This document shows positions 1 to 7,637 of a stretch of DNA of 49,049 bases, in pieces. The notes under the pieces are model-generated. The model did not search any database, was not told where the DNA came from, and worked only from the letters and a program-made list of their open reading frames with translations. Position numbers and translations under genes: made by a program. Numbering within the stretch: the first letter of the stretch is position 1; every line of letters begins with the position of its first letter. Source of the DNA: Acidimicrobiaceae bacterium (GTDB taxonomy: Bacteria; Actinomycetota; Acidimicrobiia; Acidimicrobiales; Aldehydirespiratoraceae); assembly GCA_009835735.1 (NCBI GenBank), contig VXWX01000058.1:1-49049 (forward strand), read 5' to 3'.

Positions 1-2
1 TG

Positions 3-353
3 CTGTCCGAGCACTACAGCCCGGTCGAGGGCCTGTGGGACGAGGCCCCGCTCGCCCCGAAGATCGCCGCCATCGCCGCCGGGTCGTTCAAGCTCAAGCA
101 GCCCCCCGAGATCCGCGGAACCGGCTACGTGGTGGACACCCTGGAGGCGGTCCTGTGGGCCTTCTTCCACACGGAGGACTTCAGGCAGGGAGCCCTCAAG
201 GTCGTCAACCTCGGACAGGACGCCGACACCACAGGAGCGATCTTCGGCCAGATCGCTGGAGCCCACTACGGAGTGGAGTCCGTCCCAGCCCATTGGCGCC
301 AACGCCTGATCATGAGCGCCAGCATCGTGTCAATGGCTGATGATCTGCATTGA
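3..353 (+). CDS. ADP-ribosylglycohydrolase, C-terminal part (5' end outside window)
   Basis: This is the last ~116 codons of a gene entering from the left edge; the reading frame begins at base 3. The C-terminal signature of the DraG/ARH family is visible, including [11 protein letters not shown] followed by GQIAGAHYG, in which the acidic residues bind the two metal ions of the active site. Family members remove ADP-ribose from proteins or small molecules. The upstream tryptophan-rich helix ([10 protein letters not shown]) is also family-typical. Codon use is GC-rich, like the right-hand flank and unlike the genes that follow, so I take this gene as the left host border of the island. The substrate cannot be predicted from this fragment. 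Confidence 0.8.
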   Translation: MSEHYSPVEGLWDEAPLAPKIAAIAAGSFKLKQPPEIRGTGYVVDTLEAVLWAFFHTEDFRQGALKVVNLGQDADTTGAIFGQIAGAHYGVESVPAHWRQRLIMSASIVSMADDLH

Positions 354-450
354 ACGGATCGCCCTGAACTGACGGAACTGGTCAACCCACTCCGTCTGAG
401 GTTCTCGGCGGAAGGCGAGGAGTTAGCAGTTGGCGCCCACCGGCGAGGGT

Positions 451-717
451 CTATGCAGCGCTGCGGTTCTTCCGGATGGCCTGCAAGTTGGCCTGACCAA
501 GTGCTCTCAACTCGGAAGTGGCACCCTTCAGCAACTCGGGGTCGATGGGTGGCGGCGGTGGCGGCGAGCCTTCGCCGGTGATGTCCAGCGGCGCCACGGT
601 TCCTAGGTGGTCGAGGATCTCAGCGAGAAGTCTCGCGAGGTTTGATTGTCCTTCCTGAAGCTTGTCCTGCTTCTGCAGGACAACGTGCAGCATGCGCTCA
701 ATCTTCTCGTCACTCAT
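451..717 (-). CDS. Small hypothetical protein with poly-proline linker
   Basis: This 88-residue ORF lies on the reverse strand with an ATG start at 717. The N-terminal ~40 residues look like an amphipathic helix or short coiled coil (ERMLHVVLQKQDKLQEGQ). A GEGSPPPPPPIDPE linker and a second helical segment follow, ending in a basic tail (RKNRSAA). I do not recognise a family. It is divergent from the HEPN-like gene at 969. A real gene is plausible because the amino-acid composition is protein-like, but there is no clear ribosome binding site and overlapping ORFs exist on the other strand. Confidence 0.4.
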   Translation of the reverse strand: MSDEKIERMLHVVLQKQDKLQEGQSNLARLLAEILDHLGTVAPLDITGEGSPPPPPPIDPELLKGATSELRALGQANLQAIRKNRSAA

Positions 718-919
718 GGACTCGTTCTAGCTCGGTCGCATTCGCGGGGCGCGGATGGTGGGGCCGCGCCGGTCCCGGTCAGTTCGTACGGGACGATGAG
801 CTCATCTTCATCGACGAATGGCAGCGGAGTGCAATCCGATTGAGCAGTGCATTCGCTACCGTGGCTGTGCTGCGGGTTGGGGGAACCGCCCAGCCGGAAT
901 TGATGCCTAGAACGTGACT

Positions 920-953
920 GGGGAGAGCGGCCCCCGAAGGGGCGGCTCTCCCC
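920..953 (+). terminator. Strong GC-rich hairpin before the HEPN-like gene
   Basis: Bases 920-934 and 939-953 are inverted repeats forming a 15-bp stem with one internal G-G mismatch (929/944) and a CGAA tetraloop. No T-run follows on the + strand, so it is not a classical intrinsic terminator. It ends 15 nt before the chosen ATG at 969 and just before the AGAAGG ribosome binding site at 958-963. It may block read-through into the island or attenuate expression of the next gene. Confidence 0.6.
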
Positions 954-968
954 GGGTAGAAGGTGGAC

Positions 969-2585
969 ATGAGTCCTAGCCGTAACGTTACAACACTGAA
1001 CGAGCGTTCGGTAGTAAATCTTGTGGCGGCTCGGCTGCTCGACTATTTCGCACGGCGCACGGACTGGCAACGGAGACTCTGGAACCCAGGCACCGTAACG
1101 GTGCTGCGCGAACTCTTGGAGTCTGTCGATCTTCTAGCGAGCGGCCACGTTCGCTCGGTCGCCGTCCAAGACATTGCGAGAATCGCCGAACGCAGGGCAG
1201 GTCCAGACCTCGGGATTGGCGCTTCGGCAGTTCGTTCGGCGCTGCAAACGGCGCTTGCCGGGCTTCAGCAGGATCCTGCAGACCTGGTGTTGAAGCATCA
1301 GCTTGACTTTCTCCTAGCGACAGTCGAGACCGACTACCTCAAGAACTGGGGCGCAGCCAATCCGGACGATGTTGCTGCGCTGGGAGCGGAGTCGATCTCG
1401 CGACTGCTCGCCGGGCACCTTCTGGACACGGGGTTTAGTCCGCACTATCTGCACAGGTGGGCCTTGTGGCTGATGACGAAGAGACAGCCGCAGACTCTTG
1501 CGGACCTCTTTGATGAAGCGCATGCCGTAGCAGTCCGATCAGCCCGCTCTTGGAAGGTCCTCGTTCCTTTTGCCGCGCTTGAGCGGCACGAGCAGCAGAT
1601 GCCGACGGAATGGCTCGATCCGGAGCAAGTGACCATGTGGCTGTCGAAACAGGCCCCCGAAGCGTCGGTGCGACACACCGGCGGCCTCCTTCTTGAGGTT
1701 GAGGCCCACGACCGGTGGTCAGCAGTAGAGGAGGCTGGCGACCTCATTGAGAGCCTGGCCGCTCGGGTGGCCGTTGGCGTGCCGGGAGTTCCCCGATTTC
1801 AGCCACATTCTGAGGCGTTCGTAGCAGGTACACCCACGGGGTTCTCGTTGACACGACCGCGCAGACAAGTCAACGTGCACTCGTTGAAGCGACAGAACGC
1901 GCTATTCGCGGTGGCCGAGCCAGCCCTAGGTGGCCGGCTCCAATCAGCTATCGACCTGGTGGCACCGCTCGAGACAGGCACGCCAGGGGCCGCGGTTGCT
2001 GGCGGCTGGGCTGCATTGGAGGCGGTGCTGGCACGCCCGGGCACTTCCAGTGTGCAAGCTGCGGCCGACTTGGCTGCGCTCGTGGCGTGCAGCTTTCCGC
2101 GCGCTGAACTCACTCCTCTCGCCTATGCCTACCTTGGGGAGCATGATGACCAGTTGTCCGAGTCGTTGAAGCATGCCTCTTCGAACCTCCAACGTTGCGC
2201 CATCTTGGGAACCGCCATTGAAGAGGGCTCGGCCTTGGAATTCGGCCGTCCGTCAGACCAGGCAGCACTTGAGCGGGTCCGCGGCATTCTTGCGGAGCCG
2301 GGTGCCGTGCTGGCTCGTGTTTGCACTTACGTGGAGGAGGCCATGCTGCGTCTGTACCGCCAGCGCAACATGGTCCTTCATGCTGGCAAGATCGACTCGG
2401 TTGCGATGCCTGCAGTACTGCGTACTGCCCCGCCACTGATCGGAGCGGGTCTCGATCGGCTGGTGCATGATGCGCTCGCGAAGGGCGAGAGCGATCCGCT
2501 ACGCCTAGTGGCCCAGGCGCGTACTGCGCTCCACAGTTGCGGCAGGCAGGGAGGTTCCAAGGTCTGGGACCTACTTGGGCACTGA
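969..2585 (+). CDS. HEPN-like hypothetical protein of the defence island
   Basis: This 538-residue protein is not a named family that I recognise. Most of it is alpha-helical in character. Near the C-terminus there is a helix reading LYRQRNMVLHAGK, giving the R-x4-H signature (R466, H471) of HEPN and Apea-like HEPN domains, followed by the hydrophobic helices usual in such domains. HEPN proteins are often RNases in toxins and abortive-infection systems; whether this one is active is inference. I chose ATG 969 over GTG 963 because AGAAGG at 958-963 is 5 nt upstream of it. It stands alone between a hairpin and the 2692 gene, and could be an accessory effector of the Dpd locus or an independent defence gene. 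Confidence 0.7.
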   Translation: MSPSRNVTTLNERSVVNLVAARLLDYFARRTDWQRRLWNPGTVTVLRELLESVDLLASGHVRSVAVQDIARIAERRAGPDLGIGASAVRSALQTALAGLQQDPADLVLKHQLDFLLATVETDYLKNWGAANPDDVAALGAESISRLLAGHLLDTGFSPHYLHRWALWLMTKRQPQTLADLFDEAHAVAVRSARSWKVLVPFAALERHEQQMPTEWLDPEQVTMWLSKQAPEASVRHTGGLLLEVEAHDRWSAVEEAGDLIESLAARVAVGVPGVPRFQPHSEAFVAGTPTGFSLTRPRRQVNVHSLKRQNALFAVAEPALGGRLQSAIDLVAPLETGTPGAAVAGGWAALEAVLARPGTSSVQAAADLAALVACSFPRAELTPLAYAYLGEHDDQLSESLKHASSNLQRCAILGTAIEEGSALEFGRPSDQAALERVRGILAEPGAVLARVCTYVEEAMLRLYRQRNMVLHAGKIDSVAMPAVLRTAPPLIGAGLDRLVHDALAKGESDPLRLVAQARTALHSCGRQGGSKVWDLLGH

Positions 2586-2691
2586 CGCGTGATCTGGACT
2601 TACTAAGGGCATAACCTTCGCACCCCAACGGCCCGCGTCCGTGATTTGTGACGCCTACTGTGTCGTCTGATCCGATTGGAAAGGTGAGTGT

Positions 2692-4026
2692 GTGCAGGAT
2701 CACTTCGTGGGCGATGTCGGCGACTTCGGGAAGTACGGCCTGCTACGTGCTTTGGGTGGCGAATGGCCTGCTGCGGAGCCGCGCTTGACCTTGGGGGTGG
2801 TTTGGTACTTGCCGGCAGGCGCGGTGGGGTCCGCCGCTGACGGCCAGAAGCTCACTTACCTGAATCAGCCGCACAAGTTCCGAGAATGCGACCCGGCGCT
2901 CTTTGGCGCTCTTGGGGAACTGCTCGATGGGAGAGACCGCAATCTGGGCGCGATCGAAGCCAGCAGGATCTTGGGCGACGGCACCCTCTTCTTCAATGAA
3001 CCGATCCCTAGAGGCCCGTCGCCACGTCAAAGGTGGCTTCAGAAAGCCGTGCGAGCCGTGCGGGGGCGAGACATCGTGTTCCTCGACCCTGACAAGGGCC
3101 TCGCCCCGCGGTCGGCAGGGGATAGTTCGACCGAGCACGCCTACGTACATGAGGTGAAGGCGTTCGTGGAGAGCGGCCAGACGGTGGTCGTGTATCACCA
3201 TCTCGGGCGCACTGCCAAACATCCGATCCAGATGCGCGAATGGGCCGCGCGACTCACACGCGAACTTCGGCTGGACGCTGAGCCGCAGGTCTTGTGGTAC
3301 CGCAGGGGGACGGCCCGTGCCTACTTCGTCATCCCGGCCGATGCGCACGCCGGAGTAATCGGCGAGCGACTGCAGCGCTTTCAGGCCAGCTTCTGGTTTG
3401 AGCGTAAGCACTTCACCCCGCTGCCGCCCGTTGCTCAGACAGACTCCGTCGACACGCACGCACTCGCACACTCCGAAGACTTGGCTCAATCCCGGTCGGC
3501 ACCCGGAGCGGGTTTGCTCGGCGGGCACAGCGTCGGCGACCTCGCGGTGTCGGGGCCACTTCTAGCAGCGATCACATCTGATCAAGAGGACAGGACAGTC
3601 GTGCGTCTCTCCGACTTCCATCCCTGGATCGCTGAGCGAGCGGAGCCGCTCTTCGTTGACGGCCACTATCGGTCCGCCGTCGTGACCGCCACACAGTTCT
3701 TGGAAGCCGAATGGAGATCATTGCTCGGGGTCGAGGGACTGTCGCTTGGTGAGTTGGCCAGGATGTCGTTCGACCGGAGAGGCCCAGCCAGGGGCGAGCC
3801 ACGATTGCGCTTTCGGGGCTATGGCTCCCGAGACTCGCCCGCTTGGAAGAATGCACACGATGGTGCCCGGCAGTATGCGCTTGGCTGCGTGAAGCGCATC
3901 AGGAATCTTGCGGTCCACCATCCCCAGGACGCCGAGCCCGAGGCAACCGAGACGCTTGAGATACTCGGCGCTCTGAGCACGCTCGCCCGCTGGGTAACAG
4001 AGGCCCGGGTCGTGACGGTGAGATAG
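2692..4026 (+). CDS. Fusion of an unnamed GDxGDFGKYGLLR domain with a C-terminal Ymh/HEPN-like domain
   Basis: 444 residues from a GTG start, with GGAAAGG at 2678-2684 placed 7 nt upstream. Residues ~1-245 open with FVGDVGDFGKYGLLRAL and contain FLDPDKGL and a YHHLGRTAKHP segment. I have seen this N-terminal type in phage and defence neighbourhoods but know no function; an alpha/beta, methyltransferase-like fold with an acidic DPDxG loop is possible. After a low-complexity linker (~250-300), residues ~300-440 resemble the Ymh/TIGR02391 family: FHPWIAERAEPLFVDGHYR, then RIRNLAVHHP with the HEPN R-x4-H pair R404/H409. Ymh domains occur in abortive-infection proteins. A sensor or enzyme joined to a HEPN effector is my inference. 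Confidence 0.65.
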   Translation: MQDHFVGDVGDFGKYGLLRALGGEWPAAEPRLTLGVVWYLPAGAVGSAADGQKLTYLNQPHKFRECDPALFGALGELLDGRDRNLGAIEASRILGDGTLFFNEPIPRGPSPRQRWLQKAVRAVRGRDIVFLDPDKGLAPRSAGDSSTEHAYVHEVKAFVESGQTVVVYHHLGRTAKHPIQMREWAARLTRELRLDAEPQVLWYRRGTARAYFVIPADAHAGVIGERLQRFQASFWFERKHFTPLPPVAQTDSVDTHALAHSEDLAQSRSAPGAGLLGGHSVGDLAVSGPLLAAITSDQEDRTVVRLSDFHPWIAERAEPLFVDGHYRSAVVTATQFLEAEWRSLLGVEGLSLGELARMSFDRRGPARGEPRLRFRGYGSRDSPAWKNAHDGARQYALGCVKRIRNLAVHHPQDAEPEATETLEILGALSTLARWVTEARVVTVR

Positions 4027-4321
4027 GTGGCCTCTCTGCACCTCAGGATCGAACAGCGCATTGCGCGTGACCCGGACTATCTTGTGGCCAATCCTCCCCG
4101 CCGTCCGCCATCGCCCGTCGATGGTGCACTGGCGGGGCTTCTCTCGCCCAGCGAAGGGTCGTTATTCTCCGCTCGGAGGGACGCCCGTCGCCATCTCCAG
4201 TGAGGGTGCTGGCGCTTGAAGCCGCCACGAGCTACGGTGCGACGAGTCGTCCTGAGCACAGTTGTTAAGGCGAACTCGTTTTCATGTACCGCAGTTACTA
4301 CACGGTTGGTAGCGCTAGAAG
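4027..4321. other. Intergenic region upstream of the Dpd locus
   Basis: This 295-nt stretch holds no convincing ORF. It probably carries the promoter of the dpdC-B1-A-B2 transcript. A TTGTTA hexamer lies at 4262-4267, but no good -10 box is at the right distance. TAGCGCT at 4310-4316 is near the position a leaderless -10 would take before ATG 4322, but does not fit TANNNT exactly. No tRNA, repeat or attachment site is visible. Confidence 0.4.
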
Positions 4322-5269
4322 ATGCAGAAACTCCACATCATCCTTGCCTGCACCGCTCGCAAGCGTGCGTCGGAGCCTGGGTATCCACGGCTGCGGAATG
4401 TGGCTCGAGCGCCCGTTTCGGATCGCGTCACAGAGTGGGTTGCTCTGGTCTCGGCGGCTCCTCAGAAGTACGTCGCGGCCAACCTGTACGCAGGGGAGTA
4501 TTGGCAGACAGCGAGAAAGTTGGCGTCTCGCGCCGAGTCGGCCGGGGGGACTGGGGTCTTCGTCGTCTCAGCTGGCCTCGGTCTCGTCGGAATTAGCGAC
4601 GCAGTACCCATGTACGGGGCAACCCTCGCTGCCCGCCACCCAGACTCAGTGCTCGCATCGTCGGACCCTACGGCACCCAGTCACGTACGGCGCCAGTGGT
4701 GGGATGAGTTAACTTGTACGGAGATTCTGCGTCGAAACGGCCCTCAGCGCCTCGTTGAACTGGGGGAGGATGGATCTGAGGCCCTCGTGATGGTCTGCAT
4801 TGGCCGTGACTACCTAGATGCAGTGGCAACCGATTTGAAGAATCTCGTCGAGCGTCTCGGCGATCCCGAACGAGTGATGGTCTTTGCATCAGGGACGCCT
4901 CTGGTCGGTCTTGAGGACTCCTGGGTAGCTGTATCAGGAAGCCTGAGGCTCGTACTCGGCGGCTCGCTGTCCTCAACGAACCTCCGCGCAGCCACGGCTG
5001 TTCTCGCAGAACTTGGCGCGTCATCTCCTAGTGCTGACAAGGCTCGCCGTGTCGTGGCCTCACTGACGGCGAGTGCCGGCAAGCTTCCCACTTACGATCG
5101 GCAACGGCAGCACGACGACGCGATCTTGGATTGGATCCACGGTTACTTGGCGGAGGTCCCGAACGCGACCAAGACGGCCGCGCTTCGGTGCTTCCGTGAC
5201 GGGGGCAAGGCATGCGAGCAGGCCCGGTTCGACCGGCTGTTCGAGCACGCACGGGAGATGTCAACGTGA
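4322..5269 (+). CDS. dpdC: DpdC-like protein (YaaA/DUF6884-like N-terminal domain)
   Basis: 315 residues. The N-terminal half has the pattern of YaaA/DUF6884-like proteins: a first strand ending IILACTARKR (Cys10), NLYAGEYWQTAR near 54-65, and VVSAGLGLV near 82-90. In characterised Dpd systems DpdC converts the preQ0 base already in DNA to 7-amido-7-deazaguanine. I assign DpdC from this fold pattern together with its place directly ahead of dpdB and dpdA, not from a certain sequence match. The C-terminal half, with a further Rossmann-like segment and a helical tail, is unassigned. The stop overlaps the GTG of dpdB1 by 4 bases. The ribosome binding site is poor. It could instead be a more general DUF6884 protein. 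Confidence 0.62.
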   Translation: MQKLHIILACTARKRASEPGYPRLRNVARAPVSDRVTEWVALVSAAPQKYVAANLYAGEYWQTARKLASRAESAGGTGVFVVSAGLGLVGISDAVPMYGATLAARHPDSVLASSDPTAPSHVRRQWWDELTCTEILRRNGPQRLVELGEDGSEALVMVCIGRDYLDAVATDLKNLVERLGDPERVMVFASGTPLVGLEDSWVAVSGSLRLVLGGSLSSTNLRAATAVLAELGASSPSADKARRVVASLTASAGKLPTYDRQRQHDDAILDWIHGYLAEVPNATKTAALRCFRDGGKACEQARFDRLFEHAREMST

Positions 5270-6378
5270 AGGCTCTTTGCCGTCGGGCGCTCTGCATCGA
5301 ACAGGCAAAGACCGGACCTCTGTACCTGTTCACGCTGCGAGCTGACGAGGTGTTCCAGGTGGCGGAGATTGCGAGGATCAACCGGAGTAAGGGCGACGAG
5401 TTGATCGGCTACCAGCGCGCGGAGGTTCGCGACCACGTCCAGGGCATCCGCGAGTACTTGGACGGCGACAATGTTCTGTTCCCCAATGCGCTAATCCTCG
5501 CGATGAATCGGACGATCCGGTTCCGTCGAAGTAGGGGACCGGCCAACGACGATGGCCTAGCGAAGGCCGGTGTGCTGGAGATTCCGATAGCCGAGCCGGG
5601 AACGAGCAAGCCCGCCTGGATTGTTGACGGACAGCAGAGGGCTCTCGCGCTATCCCGGTCGTCGCGTCGCGACTTCCCCGTTCCGATCAGCGCCTTCGTC
5701 GCGGAGACCGTCGGCCAGCAACGAGATCAGTTCCTGCGGATCAACAACGCGAAGCCTCTGCCCCTCGGCCTCGTGACCGAACTCCTGCCCGAAGTGTCGG
5801 TACCGCTCCCACGAACGCTCGAAGCCAAACAGGTGCCTTCGGAACTTTGTGGCCTCCTCAACACTGCGGAGGACTCGCCGCTACGAGGGCTTGTCCGCCG
5901 CGCGTCGACTCCCCGAGGATCGGGAGCAGTGATCACCGACACGAGTATCGTTGAGATGCTGCGCGCGAGTCTCAACACGCCGTCAGGCTGCCTGTTCCCC
6001 TATAGGAACCTCGCCACTGGCGAGACCGACTTCGAGCCCATCTGGGAGATTCTCCTTGGCTACTGGAGTGCCGTCCGCGATGCCTTCCCTGAAGCCTGGG
6101 GCAGAACGCCCCGTGAGAGCCGCCTGATGCACGGCGTTGGCATACGGGCGATGGGGCGCCTAATGGACAAAGTGATGGGCTCACTGAATGTGACTGAGAC
6201 GAGCGCACGCGGCCATGCGCTCCAGGCGATGGAGCGGATCGCTCCCCATTGCCGCTGGACGGAGGGCTACTGGGAGGACCTCTCTCTGCACTGGAACGAC
6301 CTTGAGAACACGCCGCGGAACCAGCGCCTGCTGGCGAACTTCTTGATCCGCGTCTACTTCAGCGTCGGGGAGACGTGA
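5266..6378 (+). CDS. dpdB: DpdB paralogue 1 (DGQHR-domain, DndB/ParB-like)
   Basis: 370 residues from GTG 5266, which overlaps the dpdC stop; upstream in-frame starts would overlap dpdC by more. The family signature is present as WIVDGQQR, with the DGQQR element at residues 121-125 (Gln in place of the His of DGQHR). Conserved flanks include IGYQRAEVRDH, FPNALILA, FLRINNAKPLP and SRLMHGVGIRAMG. DGQHR proteins are ParB/DndB relatives; in Dpd systems DpdB is needed with DpdA to place preQ0 in DNA. The gene overlaps dpdA (TGATG). A second full-length paralogue lies on the far side of dpdA, so the two may form a heteromer or have divided roles (inference). Confidence 0.8.
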   Translation: MKALCRRALCIEQAKTGPLYLFTLRADEVFQVAEIARINRSKGDELIGYQRAEVRDHVQGIREYLDGDNVLFPNALILAMNRTIRFRRSRGPANDDGLAKAGVLEIPIAEPGTSKPAWIVDGQQRALALSRSSRRDFPVPISAFVAETVGQQRDQFLRINNAKPLPLGLVTELLPEVSVPLPRTLEAKQVPSELCGLLNTAEDSPLRGLVRRASTPRGSGAVITDTSIVEMLRASLNTPSGCLFPYRNLATGETDFEPIWEILLGYWSAVRDAFPEAWGRTPRESRLMHGVGIRAMGRLMDKVMGSLNVTETSARGHALQAMERIAPHCRWTEGYWEDLSLHWNDLENTPRNQRLLANFLIRVYFSVGET

Positions 6379-7637
6379 TGGAGTTCTACTTTCCCGACAG
6401 CCAGGATCAGGTGGATCCGAGCTTCGACTTCATCACAGAGCAGAGGTCTATCCATCGTGTACGCCAGAGAGATGATCGCTACGCCCACGAAGTCATCGAC
6501 CCGCCACCCTACGACGGGCTGCTCATCTCCAAGCCGATCGTGGACGGCCTCCCTGGGACCACGGCCAAGTACACCGAGGCTCAACGCAACCGTCTCTACC
6601 GACAAGGCGCCAAGAGGTTCTTTCGGCTTGATCAGCGAGGCGAGGGTCTCAAGATCATGGGTGATTGCGGCGCATTCACCTACGTGCGCGAGCACGAACC
6701 GGTGTACACCGTCGAAGAGGTTCTGGAGTTCTACGAAGGATCCGGGCTAGACCTCGGCGTCGCAATGGACCATCTGATCTTCGGCTATGACGCCGAGTTG
6801 GACGCGAAGAGCATCGCCGACGTACCGGAGGAGTGGAGGTTCCGCCAGAACCTCACCATCGAACTAGCAGCGGAGTTCCTTCAACTGCACAAGGCACGAA
6901 GATGTCGATTCGAGCCATTGGCAGTAGCGCACGGTTGGAGCCCGCTGTCCTACGCGAGTGCTGTGACGCAACTGCAGAGGATCGGGTATGACCGGATAGC
7001 TCTCGGGGGGATGGTGCCGCTGAAGACCCCCGACATCCTCAAGTCGTTGAAGGAGGTCTCGGTCGCTCTCGACCCAGCGGTGCAATTGCACCTCCTGGGC
7101 ATCACCCGCACGGCGCATGTACACGACTTCGCAGGGTTTGGCGTGACGAGCTTTGACAGCACCTCTCCCTTTCGCCAAGCCTTCAAGGACGAGAAGGACA
7201 ACTACTACACGCTCGACAGCACCTTTGTCGCCATTCGCATCCCTCAAGTCGATGGCAACACCAGGCTGCGTAGGCAGGTGACCGCGGGCCTAGTTGACCA
7301 GAGATCAGCTCGACGGCTCGAACGTGACTGTCTCAGCCGACTGCGAGGCTACGACAGGGGCGACGAGAGCCTGGAGCGTGTCCTCGATGCGATCTGCTCG
7401 TACGCGGAACTGCTCGGGACGACGAAGGATCGGACCTCCGAGTACCGGCGCACGCTCGAAGCCAAGCCATGGAAGCGATGCAGGTGCACGGTCTGTAGAG
7501 AAATCGGCGTCGAGGTGATCATCTTTCGGGGGGCCGACCGGAATCGGCGACGTGGATTCCATAATCTCGCCGTGTTCTCAGCGAGACTGCGCCGGGAGCT
7601 CGACGGGACTGATGCAAGGAGCCAGTTGGCACGATGA
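6378..7637 (+). CDS. dpdA: DpdA, DNA-guanine transglycosylase (TGT paralogue)
   Basis: 419 residues from ATG 6378; GGGGAGA at 6367-6373 favours this ATG over GTG 6375. It has the tRNA-guanine transglycosylase barrel with both key acidic positions visible: IMGDCGAFTYV (D96, the base-recognition Asp of the DSGAFQ motif) and VTSFDSTSP (D260, where archaeal TGTs have the nucleophile in FDSASY). A TGT zinc site follows as C368-x-C370-x2-C373 with H395. DpdA exchanges guanine in DNA for preQ0, unlike TGT, which acts on tRNA. The genomic context (two DpdB proteins and helicases) supports the DNA role. No queuosine or preQ0 synthesis genes are nearby, so the substrate base must come from elsewhere in the genome. 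Confidence 0.87.
   Translation: MEFYFPDSQDQVDPSFDFITEQRSIHRVRQRDDRYAHEVIDPPPYDGLLISKPIVDGLPGTTAKYTEAQRNRLYRQGAKRFFRLDQRGEGLKIMGDCGAFTYVREHEPVYTVEEVLEFYEGSGLDLGVAMDHLIFGYDAELDAKSIADVPEEWRFRQNLTIELAAEFLQLHKARRCRFEPLAVAHGWSPLSYASAVTQLQRIGYDRIALGGMVPLKTPDILKSLKEVSVALDPAVQLHLLGITRTAHVHDFAGFGVTSFDSTSPFRQAFKDEKDNYYTLDSTFVAIRIPQVDGNTRLRRQVTAGLVDQRSARRLERDCLSRLRGYDRGDESLERVLDAICSYAELLGTTKDRTSEYRRTLEAKPWKRCRCTVCREIGVEVIIFRGADRNRRRGFHNLAVFSARLRRELDGTDARSQLAR

Noticed and set aside
642..1070. Several overlapping ORFs on both strands in the gap before the HEPN-like gene
   Set aside because: They overlap each other and the strong hairpin, and lack ribosome binding sites or family features; only the 451-717 reverse ORF looks protein-like.
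4262..4290. Sigma70-type promoter before dpdC based on TTGTTA
   Set aside because: No acceptable -10 hexamer lies 16-18 nt downstream, so it is mentioned only in the intergenic entry.
6378..7637. Reading the TGT-like gene as an ordinary queuosine tRNA-guanine transglycosylase
   Set aside because: The motifs differ from bacterial Tgt (MGDCGAFTYV in place of ADSGAFQ), and it is coupled to two DGQHR genes and three helicases.
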